The notes under the pieces: generated by a model | What the model was told of the DNA's origin: nothing | What the model saw: the letters and a program-made list of their open reading frames with translations, nothing else | Databases searched by the model: none | NCBI GenBank assembly: GCA_011800805.1 | Contig: MPNW01000068.1 | Coordinates: forward strand, 65,487 to 129,486 | Length of the DNA stretch: 64,000 bases | Direction: 5' to 3' | From: Hirudo medicinalis | Taxonomy: Eukaryota; Annelida; Clitellata; Hirudinida; Hirudinidae | Position numbers and translations under genes: made by a program | Shown here: positions 25,220 through 37,700 of the stretch, piece by piece | How positions within the stretch are numbered: position 1 is the stretch's first letter | Layout: the number at the start of each line of letters is the position of its first letter

Positions 25220-26110
25220 ATTAGTGATGAATTTATGAGTCTATAACTGATGTGCCACTTAAAAAATTTTAGTAAGAGTGTTTTTTGTCTTTTCTTTATC
25301 AATTTGTTTATTTTTTTCTTAAAACGTTGTGGTAATTACTATTGCGAAACGTTGAACTCGCAATGAAATGACAACAATTCAAATTTAAACCGCTTCGTTC
25401 CTGCGCTATCGTGACGTTTATTAGCTAAGCTTACCATAAATGAATGTAATTGTATGGAACAAGTAATTTGTAACACGTATTTGATTAAAAACTTTAATAA
25501 CCTCCAAATGGTGATGAATCCATTTTTTTAATAACATAGACAACATTCATAAAAACAACTCGCTAGAAATATTGTACATTTATTTAGGAAAGTCGAAAAT
25601 TCCAAATCCAAATCAATAGTTATATTCTTCGGGAAACGCACCACCAATGTGTCTATAAGTCTATAAGGCATGACCAGGAGCCAAACAATGTAGGCTAAAA
25701 AGCGGAGATGCGTTAACATGCCAAATGGCAGTTTAGATTTAATATCAAGAAGCGGGGTTGCGTGTCACAAGGTGTTTAAATGTAACGAACGCTTCGAAAA
25801 ATCGTTTTTAAAATTGCAAATTAGAAATAGTGAAGTGCCGAAGTAAAATATTATTTAAATTATTTTGTTTCAAATTACTTACTAAAAGCGAACTCAAGTC
25901 TACAAAGCATTTGTTGTTTACTTAGTGGTGTCTGACATGTCGAGACAGAAGATAAAAAGTTTGTGGCGCCTTAGTGGAAAACTTATATATATATATATTA
26001 TTTCTTAAAGCTCCAACTTAAGTGTTACAGTTTATTGTTAATGAAGTTATAAATAGAAATTGACCTGTGATAATCACTGTGCTTAAGTCACCTAAAGTAT
26101 TTTTTTGCAG
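25220..26110. promoter_or_regulatory. Divergent intergenic region, coiled-coil gene / LIN37
   Basis: The two genes point away from each other across this interval, so it should hold both promoters and the missing first exon of LIN37. A TATATATATA tract is at about 25985-26000. An ATG at 25938 (MSRQKIKSLWR) is possible but not supported by a clear donor. Confidence 0.4.
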
Positions 26111-27645
26111 CTGAAGAAGCCACAGAAGTTTACGTTGCCAGAAGTAAGCTTGATGGAGTTCTTCAAACATTGGTTGATCAGAAGGAAGACTGGTTAGTTG
26201 GACATCACAACAATGACCATTTTAAAACAAATTTTATACTTGTATTTTAGTGCGACTCCAGAAAAAGACCTTCTGAACCACCCAGACACAGACAGTGAAT
26301 TGTTTGAGTGAGTAATCGAATGCCTTGTGCATTGCATCAAAAACATTTAATAATTTTTATGATTATTTCATTCATATTGATTTATAATTAATTATAATCT
26401 TACCCTATCCCAAACAAAACATTATGAAGCTCTCCACTCAGTTCACCTGCAAAGAAATCGCCCCGAGTGAGCAGGTTGCAGAGGAAGAGGAAGTTGATCA
26501 AGGAGGAACCATCACCCAATGACAACATCTCAGGTGGCAGCTGTAAGGGATGCTTCTTAATTTCTAAATTGATGTAACATCTCATCAGAATATTTATTTA
26601 ATGTTAGAACTTAACTTTAAAGTTGAACATACTTCCCATTTGACAATGTTTGTCTTGGTTTAACTATGCCTTATTTTCATTAGTTAATAATAAAATAATA
26701 ATTATTATTATTTGAAAGAAAGGGATCGTTATCTTCAGATCCCTGCTTGATGAAGGTGTTTGATAGAACAATGGACTTGGCCCCATTTGCTGAGGACACT
26801 CCTTTGTACCCCATGTGCAGGGCATGGATAAGAAACCAGCACTATCCCAAACTACCTGATAGGACCAATCAGAACACAGAGAATGAGGTGTTGAGCCTCT
26901 TCTTTAGGAGACTCATTTGCACATTGTACTTTGGGCTTACATGTCAATATAAAAACTAGTTATTTTACTCGAATCTATTTTAAATAGCTTGAAATATTTA
27001 AATAACTCCTCAGATCACTGGATGTCCCTTCATCTATGAATTGCCTGAACCGACAATAGTCAAAACAGAAAGAGAGGACGATGTTTCCCTTTCGATTCCG
27101 AGTCCAATGAAGCAGGAGGACGAGCCATTCTTCATAGACCAGGTGCATTTCCATTACCCGGGTGGGTTGGAGGCCTTTCCGATTGCTAAACGGATTGCTT
27201 ACCTTCGCAGGACTCGAACCCTGTTGAACCAGAAGCTCTTTTTCTCAACCACATGGTTAGATGGAAGAAAGTAAGGCAAAAGTGAGTATCAATTCAATTC
27301 GTAATTTTGGTCACAACCAACTGCATTAATTACCAAGATTTTTACATTAAAATGCTTTAAAAATGTGGGTGTCACTTTTTGTTAATATTTCTTCTACAAA
27401 TTTTTAAAAGTTGCAAATGAGGAAATCATCCTCATCATGTGCAAGCACATCTCCCACATAATCAATTCTCTGGGGGAATCAGAATTCCTGTCTGAATCAA
27501 CATCTTTGAATTAATTCTGCTCAACTAAAGCAAGACAACTTATGTTTGCAGGTGGAAGAAAGCATCCAGAGATAACGAGCTGAGGCACATTGAAAGCTAC
27601 CAAGTCCTTAGGGGCATGTTTGACAAGTTCTCCAGGGAAAGTTGA
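26111..27645 (+). CDS. LIN37: LIN37, MuvB/DREAM complex subunit (first exon missing)
   Basis: LIN37 is a core subunit of MuvB, the nuclear complex that with E2F/RB proteins or B-MYB represses or activates cell-cycle genes. Exons: 26111-26192, 26251-26307, about 26442-26542, 26739-26887, 27014-27142, 27211-27281 and 27552-27645. All join in phase. Family hallmarks are ARSKLDGVLQTLVDQKED near the N-terminus, the conserved block MKVFDRTMDLAPFAEDTPLY with CRAWIRNQHY, an SIPSPMKQEDEP segment, and the C-terminal helix RWKKVRQKWKKASRDNELR...SYQVLRGMFDKF. A basic stretch (RLQRKRKLIKEEP) lies in exon 3 and could be a nuclear signal. Exon 3 has two in-frame acceptors 12 bases apart. The intron 27143-27210 is only 68 bases. 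The initiating exon, which must supply a G at the junction, was not found. Confidence 0.92.
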
Positions 27646-28759
27646 ATTCCTCGATTTGCAACCATCGTGATGATGATGCTTATCCGCATTTAAAAAAATA
27701 ATTTAGCAGTCCCCAAACCAAACCTCAGATTTCTCTTGACATGGGCCTTAATTAAGAATGAACTCACATAGACTTGTCACAGAATTCCATTGGTTGGAAA
27801 TTATAAAAATTCTATGGACTCTGTTTTTCTGATTTTGGAGCCACAAGATCCCAAACAGTGAATATTTCTAAAAACACATTAAATCCAATCATCACATTTC
27901 CCCACAAAATATCTACCTAATTAGTAAACAATAAGTGGTGTTATGCCATGTGCAGATGACCATTGCTTAACGTGGTTTGAATCATTCAACAATTGAGCTT
28001 GCTAGTTCGGAATGTGCTGGGATGTCGTTAATTGAGGTCGGGCCGTTGTGAGTTCTTCGAGCAAAAACTTGAATGAATGGACAGAAAAATGTATTGAAGT
28101 ACTTGCTTCAAAAACAATAAAAATTTAAAAAATGGTATATGAAATTCTCTGGAATAATCCTCAACTCAACATGTGAATTGTGAATTTTGTGCCAGCACTT
28201 TCACAAGGCCCCTGGCATAAAGTCAAGAAAATGAAAATAATATATAATTCAGTCCTCAAATGTAAAATTGAATCAAAGCAGTCCAGCGCCTATGTAAGTT
28301 CGTTTGATTGAACGCATCGGTCGAGCGCCGATATCAAGCCACATTCACAAATAGACATATGGAAGCCACAAGTAAATTGAATAAACATGTTGATAATGAA
28401 GACTGAGATAAATGCAAGACACTGAATATAGCGTGCCTGGAGCAGGACGTGCACGACATCTTCACGAAGGCACTCGCAAAAGAGCATCTTGAAATTCTTG
28501 TAATTCATTGATTTAAATTGTAATTTAAATGTCAATCTCATTAAGAAAACAACTGAAATGTCATTATTTGGTAAAATAAGATAACACATGATGCCTCCTC
28601 TGAAAGTAACAAAAGCATTGAGTTGTGCATGCAGTGGGCTCTCACAACATCAATGACTGAATATGCACACACTCAGAAGTGATTAAACTCTCAAATAAGA
28701 CAACAGTTAATGCAACCATGATGAGTCAAGAAGCAACAATATCAAAATTAACCACAATG
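27646..28759. other. Convergent 3' region of LIN37 and the receptor phosphatase
   Basis: No exon is seen. The interval holds the LIN37 3' UTR with an AATAAA at 28116-28121 and, on the other strand, the 3' UTR of the phosphatase gene. Confidence 0.5.
28116..28121 (+). terminator. AATAAA poly(A) signal for LIN37
   Basis: First convincing AATAAA after the LIN37 stop, about 470 bases downstream. Confidence 0.4.
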
Positions 28760-31700
28760 TCAAATGCTGGACTCGAAATTGGCATAGGTATCAAAACAAT
28801 CCAGGTAGTCGATGGCCAGGTCATACAAGTACTGGTACTGCACCTGAAAGTTTAACGTGATTAACAAATTATTTAAAAACTAATACACAAAAGTGGATAT
28901 GGTGAAAAATATGATATTAAAAGCCCCAGCCTCTGTGAAATGATGAGATTCATGTAATGCATTATTCAACTAATTTGGCGTGCAGGTCAGGCAATGGCAC
29001 GTGAAAGGTCACGCCCTTTCGGTGCCTTCGTATCCGATGTAGATATGCGAGGAAAAGTTACGCAAAACGATCGGCTAAATACAAATTACTAAATATAATT
29101 TGTAAGGCAGACTAACGAGATTTGGTATAAATTGGGGCCTATTGACCCGAATATGCCTAATACTTGAGAACACATCGACTTCATGTTCTATTTTTAGCTT
29201 CTCGATCAGGAAGCTGCCAGCACAGAATATTCCAGAATNNNNNNNNNNNNNNNNNNNNNNNNNNNNNNNNNNNNNNNNNNNNNNNNNNNNNNNNNNNNNN
29301 NNNNNNNNNNNNNNNNNNNNNNNNNNNNNNNNNNAATAAATAAACAAATTGTTCACTCCACAAACCTGCAATGAACCAACACTACTGAGTTGCCATTGTA
29401 CTGTTGCCACTTTTCCAAGGCCCCAAGAAGAGCAAGTATTGAAGATCTTGTAGGGAGGCTGATTTTACCCTCCATCTTGTCATAGCTCAGGTCCATGATT
29501 TAAGTTTGAAACGTCTCACTCTGAGATCTTTTGAAGACCTATTCGACTGTCATGATAAATGAATTTGTATTCATATTGTTCTTGATCGTAGCTCAAGTTT
29601 ATGCATAGCACGGTCGTACAATACAATATGAAGGTTTTGCTCACTTTTGAACTGTGAGAGATGAGAAATTCTTGTTGGTCAAAGTAAGGAGAATAATCAG
29701 ATGAGATCAACTTAACAGAGAATGAATTGAAATCCAGATTTTCAATTGTGCTTGTAGGGAAATATGTAACTTCATGCTGGAACATTCAAAAGATTACAAA
29801 TACTAATCTTTAAACACATACACACACACAAACTTAGGATAGCATGATAAGATTTGGTTCAATATCATTATTATTATATTTATCACAAATTTATTCACAT
29901 AGGCAATTATAATATTATAATTGAGACATGAGTAAACTCTGACTAACATGGTCCTTATTGTTTTGCTCCTCAAGACAAATGATGGCTCCACATTGATGCT
30001 CAGCAACTTCAGACCAAAATTCTGCCAAGTTTGAAGAGTCCTTTGGAGAAGTTGTCACCACAAAAGCTCTCCGATGTTTGTATCCCTAGAAATAACATTA
30101 AAAAAAATCAAAAAGAATATTTTGCTCTGAATTTACTTACATCAACAAATATGGTGGCCATGCCATCGTTTGACGTCTTCAAGTGAGATGTAATGCCTTT
30201 GCCATCTGCAAATGTTTTTTTCTAATAAGCAAAGAAAGATTGGAATTTGGTTTTAAAAATAGTTGAAATGTTTAAAAAAATTGCTTATTATCATTCACAA
30301 GATGTCTCTGATGCTATGCATAAGGTGCCTTATAAATTAACTATTATTACTATTGTTGTTGTTGTTGTTATCATTACTAATTATTGTCACAAGTTGAAGA
30401 ACTAAGTCATCCCTCCCGTTCTTTGGAGGTGATTCCATGTTTTATCATGTTAATACAATTTATCAATTTCTTAATTTTTCTAATCAGAAGACTCAAACAC
30501 AAAGAAATGAATAAAAATGCTACAAAGTTCTTGTAAATTACTTTGGTTCTTCTTGCTTTCATGTTGCAACACACCCTGGTTATACAACAAGTTTGTGGAC
30601 TCCAATAACTACAAAGCAAGGAGCTCAAATTTGTATTTCTTCTATCTAACTATGTATACTGTTAACATAATTAAATTGAGCAGGCAACAGTAGCAATGTT
30701 GAACATTATCACTTAACACAGATTAACTAAATTAATTTGATTACTCAAAGAAGCAAGATATCACCATAAGACTCACCTCATACTCTTCCAAAAGGAAAGA
30801 CTTCTCAGTCTCAGGATTGATAGTCGTAAGTTTGGCATATCTACTCCTGAATTCAGAACAAGGTATGGAGGTAACACCAGCTTGCAGGGCCTCCAAAAGG
30901 GCTTCATAAACAAATATGTACTGCTCCTTGAAGATTTGAAATCGTTTAATGAAGAACCAACAAGACGTCGCAGAATAATCTACTGCGGTGACAACTAACG
31001 ACTGTTTGTATCATGTTGACTCTGTCGTTTCTCATCTTCTTCACGAAGTTGAAAACGTCGACACATCCTTCTTCTCTTGCCATGTCCAATGAATAATCGA
31101 GGGCGATGTAGCAGCCGGTCCTGCCGACGCCCGCACTGCAGTGGACCGAGCACGGTCCGCAGTCGGGATCCTTTTGCTGCAGGTCGTCGGCGTAGCTTCT
31201 CACTTTCTTTCTGAATTCGAGGAGGGAGGTCGGATGATCGGGGATGCCGTGGTCAGGCCACGTAGTGAAGTGGAACTGCTTTACCGTTCGCTTTTCACCT
31301 TTCTGGGGGAAAGTTGTTTTAAAGGAGATTATTTTAACATCAGTCTTTATGACTCACATTTAGGATAAATGAAGCATTCTATTAGCTAATTTGATAATCA
31401 AAATAATAACAAACCTTTATTTACATTTAAAAATTACATAAACGAATAAACGGTGGGCAGGTAGATAATTATCTAACGAAAAACATTTTCTATGACGTTC
31501 ATCTCTTGAAAGTTCTGCTAAATAAAAATTAAAAATGCAAAAAACCTTTGACACGAGAAACGTTCTAATGGCATAATCTGCGTACTCCTCGGAGTTCTGC
31601 ATCTCAACCTGAATGTCTCCGTAATATTGAGTGCCAGCATCTGGCCAGTATTGTTTACACTTGTGCTATCAAATTGTAAATATAACGAGTAAATAACGTA

Positions 31701-34700
31701 CCGCAATTACCGTGAATGCATTAAAATATCTTTGTCATTTTACTTCAAATGACAAAGTAAGACAACAAGCAAGCAGCCAAGGAAAGAAAAATAATCCAAT
31801 AATACATGTTTATACCACACTCACCCTACCACCTTCCTGAAGGTTGGTGACCATGATGATGATCCTGGAGTTCAACTGCCACAGCATCCTCCACATGTCG
31901 TCTACGGTGTTTTCCACGGGTCCTGCACAAATGACGAGTAACTCGTGAAAATGTTTGAAGCAGACGACAAAGTTATTTTAAGAGTCCCACCTTGAGCTGC
32001 AACAAAAACTCCATGCTTTTTGTAGCCCTAAGAAAATTTGAAACAAAAGATGTATTTGCAACAATCGAAATTTGAGAAATGAATAATGATTATTAACAAT
32101 TGCATAAATTAATTGGATAAACAATTAAAAGAACCTCTAAATCAGGCACATAAAACATTTGCCACATAAAAAAGACAAGCTATCTTTTGAATCCATGTAA
32201 AGCGCAAAAATGATGATGATGATCACATTTCATTTTAGCCTACAATTAGACAACTGTAGCATGTCATCGTAATGATAACTCAAAATACGACAGTATTTTA
32301 TATTATTAATAATTCGTTTCTACAAATAATGTCATTTAAAATTACGTCGATGTAGTTGGCATTAATGTAGTCAGAATTTGGCTCGTTTGGCAGGCAGTCT
32401 AGAATCACCCTTGAATGGTCATCTGGAAGAAGGCGCTCGACGTTAAAAATCACATCAACCACCCTGCACGGCATTATTTAAGAAATTACGCAAGCACCAC
32501 GAGTCAAATAATAAAACTCTAGTTGCAGTTTCTCACATGGATAAATGTTCTGGTAACGGTTTTTCGCCTTATTCTCTGGTTTTTTGGCAGCATCCGTCAA
32601 AAATTTGGTTTCTTTCCTGAACTCCTTCGATGAACGAAAGTCATTTGAAATCTTGCAAGAATAGAATTTAAAAATAAAATCACTCAACTGACGTTAAATT
32701 CAGCCCTCAGGTTCTCGTAATCAGACTGCCTCATGGGGACAACGTGATCCCACAGTTGCGACACTGGAATCGGGTTGAAAGTTTTCGACGGACTCTCTGG
32801 AGGCTCCACCGGGAGAAGTTCTAGAAGTTTGGAAATAAATCACGTAAAATGATGATCAGTAATATCACGTGGAGTGCATGCAACACATGAGGAGTTATTC
32901 AAGGACTTACTGGCATTCTGTTCACTTATGGAATCAGAGTTTGAGTCAAACATGACCACACTCGATGGTCTCGTGTCTTTTCTCCTCTTTTGCAAACTGA
33001 TAAAAACATTGTCATCGTAATAATGATGATAATGATGACAGCCCCATTTCGTGAAATGGTAATAAAGATAAAGAGTTTTAAAGCCATGTCAAAACTAAAA
33101 TTCGTGTTGCGTGCAGAGAACATTTCATTCCATAACTTAAAAATCAAATGACTACAAAGAGATGATTGTGAGATAGGGCTCAAATATTATGGTGGATATT
33201 AAACTATGTTTAAAGACATTTGTTTAAAAATTAATTAAATATCTTTAAAAAAATCAATGCAGCCTACATCTTGTACATCAGCAAAATGATGAGAACTGCC
33301 AGAAGAGCTATGGCTGCCAAAGATCCAATGACAGCACCTGTGGCAGGGGTCAATGAGGTCAGGCTCTCTGACTGTTCTTTCTGAATGACTGTTGTCTTGA
33401 TCCTGTAGTTCTTGTTTAGGTGCTCTGAAAGAAGAGAATTGGACAACTTTATCAATAATTATGCTAAATTCAAATGACATCATTAAATGATGGTTATTAA
33501 GCAAAATTTTGTAAATATAAAAACTTTTTAAACATTTAAGGAATGTTTACAGCATTAAAACAACTACTTTAATTAACAATCAAATCCCAAAGATTAAATG
33601 CTGCTTGAGTATCCATCTTAGGAATCCACAAAAACAATAAAGCATCAAAAACGAATGAACAAACCCCTGTTAGGCTGATCTGTCTTCGCATACGACGAAA
33701 CAGTGACCTGCAAGAGCTCAACATTGCAACCCTTGCGAGAAATCATCAAATCCTAGCAAACAAAATAACGAACCCCATCGACGGTCACCACGAGACCGAA
33801 CCACACGTCATGGTCCGAGTCCTGACTGAGCCTGGCATTGTAATATCCTCCGTAAGTCTTGTTGTCTCCCACAATGAAGGTCTTGGTCTTGACGATCCTC
33901 GGAATCTCGGCAGCAATGTAGCACCTGAGACCTCTCAGCATGGCAATGGAGTAATCAACGAGTTCAGAGTTGCTGAGGTCGCAAGGCACTGGCGACGTCC
34001 CTCTTTTCTTCCGTTCGAAGGGTTCGTCGGGCAAAATCTCGACCACGACCCTGTATAGACTGTCGAACGAAACGCGGAGATTTATTTAAGTTCTCACGCT
34101 AAATCAATGTTTGAAACCTGTAACATGAGATTCATGGGAGTTTTAAGCACGGAAAACAATTCGACAATTCACAACCTATCGGGCTCCTCCATGTAGTCTA
34201 TCAGTTCTGATGGCAATAAATCAACGATTATCAGGTTGTCAGTTGCTTGAGACTGCTTCAGTACTGGGGCTGGCATTTCAAAGGAAACTGAAAACACATC
34301 ATTCATCATCATTTACCATCTCAGGACATTTGATACCCAACTGAACAATCCCAATAAATTGTCAGCAAACAACTTCATCAGATGGATCGACTGAATAATA
34401 GTGAACTTCAATGAAGAACAAATGTTTACTATGCACCATCATCATCACCGCTACTACCATCATCACCAACTTTCAGGCTCAGTCCAGAGGAGACACCAAA
34501 CTGGTGGTCCTTCCCCTTTTTTTGTCGAGGCTGAAACTTTGCAGACGTAATTGATGCCGGGCATGAGGTTGTCCACGGTCAGGTTGAGGCTCGGTGGACT
34601 CACAACTTTCTCGATCGGTGGAATTTTCTCCCTGTTCAGGTGATTTGCAGAACTGCAGGTGACCTTTGAAAGTATAAACAGATGTGTGCATAAAATGGTC

Positions 34701-37700
34701 GACTCAAACCATCAGGATCTGAAACGAGTGGCATCCTACCGAATAAAACCTGATGATGCCGTTTGCCTGGACAGGTGCCTTCCATTGAAGTGTGATGTCT
34801 TTGGAACTTCGAGAGGTGTTTGTCAGGTCCAACGGTTGAGTGGGCACTTATGATGATGATAATAATAATAATAATAGCAATAATAATTCTTTGAATCAAA
34901 AAACAGAAGTTAATCCCAGGGACGTTGCCATGCACTCTGAGGCTGAACGCAAAGTTATTAGCTAATGATGTTTACATAATAAGATTCCCCAAAAAGTTAT
35001 GAAAGAGTTTTAAGTATAAAATGTATGGCTTATTAGTTTTCAAATTCCTATAAAAATTTAACCGATGGACCGAGATTAGTTTGCTCGTGTTTCACGCATA
35101 TTTTACCTTTTTGATTATACGAAAAGATAAAAAAAGATAAGGAAAGAAAAGATTTTATTTTGCAAGAGCCATCTTTGGGTTTATCGTTCACAATGCTTAT
35201 TATTAACCTATTATTCACTTTAAATTTCATTATTTTGTGATCTTCAAAATTTAAAAAAAGAGCCTATAGGTTGTTACATAGGGTAACTCGATACTCAAAC
35301 TGGATTCGCAAAATTTGGGGTCGACGCATAATTTTCAAGTTTAACCAAAACTATGGCAAATTTGAAGCTGAAAAAGCGTTCATGAAAAGATATATGTTTA
35401 AGCTACGATACACGATATACGTCTGAAAATGAGCTCCTTAGGTTGTCAATAAATATTGATTTGAGGCTTAAAATGAATGGGGTCACTTCAATTTAATTAA
35501 AAAAACTCGCTATTATTTTTATCTTTTCGTTCAAAAACTCACATTTAATCCTGTTTCAATATGCTGTAAAGCATCTTAAAAGTTCAGTTGCACTAAGATC
35601 TATAACGTATATCAATTCCAAAGTTTAAGATGCCATAATAAAAGTTTATATTCGATAACTCGGGTAATAATGCGACACAACGTTCGGCAACATTGAAGTT
35701 AACCGAAAAAGATGTTCCCAGGCTCGTGAAATACATGTGGATTTTTTATTAAGAGGGCAGCTCCTTTAACTTTGCCATCCCTCGCTTGAAGAAATTGCGT
35801 CCTCTGCTTTACAATCAAATAATAGCAATAATAATAATTCAGATAAAAATCTTGAAGATATCAAAATTGAAAGCCAAGTTATTTCATTTTTTTAAATACG
35901 ACATGATGATCGGTTGATTGATTTGTCGTAAGACAAAAATCCAAAGTTAAGGCCTGCTTGTCAAATCAATTGAGCTCATTTGAATGCAATCATTATCATG
36001 AGAGCTCATTTCAATAAATGAAAATCAAATAAAACCCCCTCGCTAAGTTCAAAGTAAAGCTTGTATTTACGTCCCTTACATTATTATATTTTATAAAATG
36101 ACTTTCAATTGGATCGTCATCAACGAGATGAAAGGATGGCATAAATAAGAATCACAATGTGATGGCAGTAAATGCAAATAGCTTTTTAATTGTTATGATA
36201 AGATAAGATTCTGCTAAATATTTCTTTTTATGTGCGATAACATTACACGTGCACAGAGTGAGCGAGCTCCGATGAACTTGCGTCGCACATCAACCACTCG
36301 ACTAAGTACTTTTTTTTAGTGCGGATGGTCACAGAGGACCCGATACATCACGTTACAAAACAAGATGTATTCATTCCTTTCTTGAGATCATCTTACATAC
36401 AAATAAAAACAGAAACCAAAACTCAAATTTGTACAAAAACTCCGACGACACTCAAAGGCAAGTATTTGGCTTTCAATGATAAACAAGATAAATAAGCATT
36501 CAAAAGCAAAATTAATTACGAGGTATTTTCATGTCCATGGTTTAATGCTTCTAAGTCAAAATAAATGTAATTTATATGTCAATTTGGAATTAAATCAAAG
36601 AATAAGTTATAAATCAAGTGTTTATTAAGATATAATATATTTTTAATCGATCATCATTCCATCCTCACCTGTCTCATCAGTGTGCTCCTCCACCAATTCA
36701 CTCCAGGGACCGTCGCCAATCCTCGTGGATGCTCGCACCTGCACAAAGTCGAACGTGTCTCCCTCTTATTAATTTATTGTTTTATTGTTATTTTTAAATG
36801 CATTAAATATTGTGTGGCATAAATGTCTTCGTATGATTGAATTTGGCAAAACATAAACCTCAGTCAATGTAATGAAATATTTCGACACTTTTTAAAGTAA
36901 TTTTCCCAAATGCTTCAAACAAGCAAAGTTCATTAAAAATATTTTATGCAAAATTTTTTTTTACCATATTTTACAAAGATCTTAAATCTTAAGCTTTTTG
37001 AATAAATGTATCTAAATATGAGATTTTAAAAATCATTCTCAGGAAAATGATAAACGAGGTTTCTTTATGGCTGAAAACATAATATCACAGGTAAATTTCA
37101 CATACCTGGAGACCATAATGTCCAAAAGGAACCAGTTTTGTAATGTTGTAAGACAGAACATCAACGTCTTCTATGGGAACTGTTGTTGAGGCCGACCTGG
37201 TGTTTTGAACTGCAAAGTACCTGGTGCAAGAGGAGTGGAATCGAAAGTTCAACTTTGATCGTTAGGCATCGTCGACTTAGGCATTTTCACTTAGCAGGAT
37301 CACCGTCGTCGTCGACGAAGGATTTAAAGACTTTAAAACAATCCCCATCACGATCGAGTTCAAAATTAATCATAACCACAATCACTAAATTAGCATCAAA
37401 TGCCTTTGTCCTGAGAATCTCACCGAAGAGAATATCTGGTGATGTGACCTTGAGGGGGGTCTGGTCTTGTCCAACTCACCGACAAGCTTTCGCTCGTCTT
37501 GCTCTCGACGAGTACGTTCTTTGGCGCCGGTGGAGCTGCATTCCATCACGTAGTTGCAAATTAAAGGTAAAAATGGAAAAGTGAATTTCTAAAAGTGATA
37601 TTTATTAAATTAATTATTACCATCCTCGTGAGTTTCAAGAGCAATTGTGGACTTTGGACCATAGTGCTGGTGGTTGGCAAACCAGATGCAAAGCGTGTAA

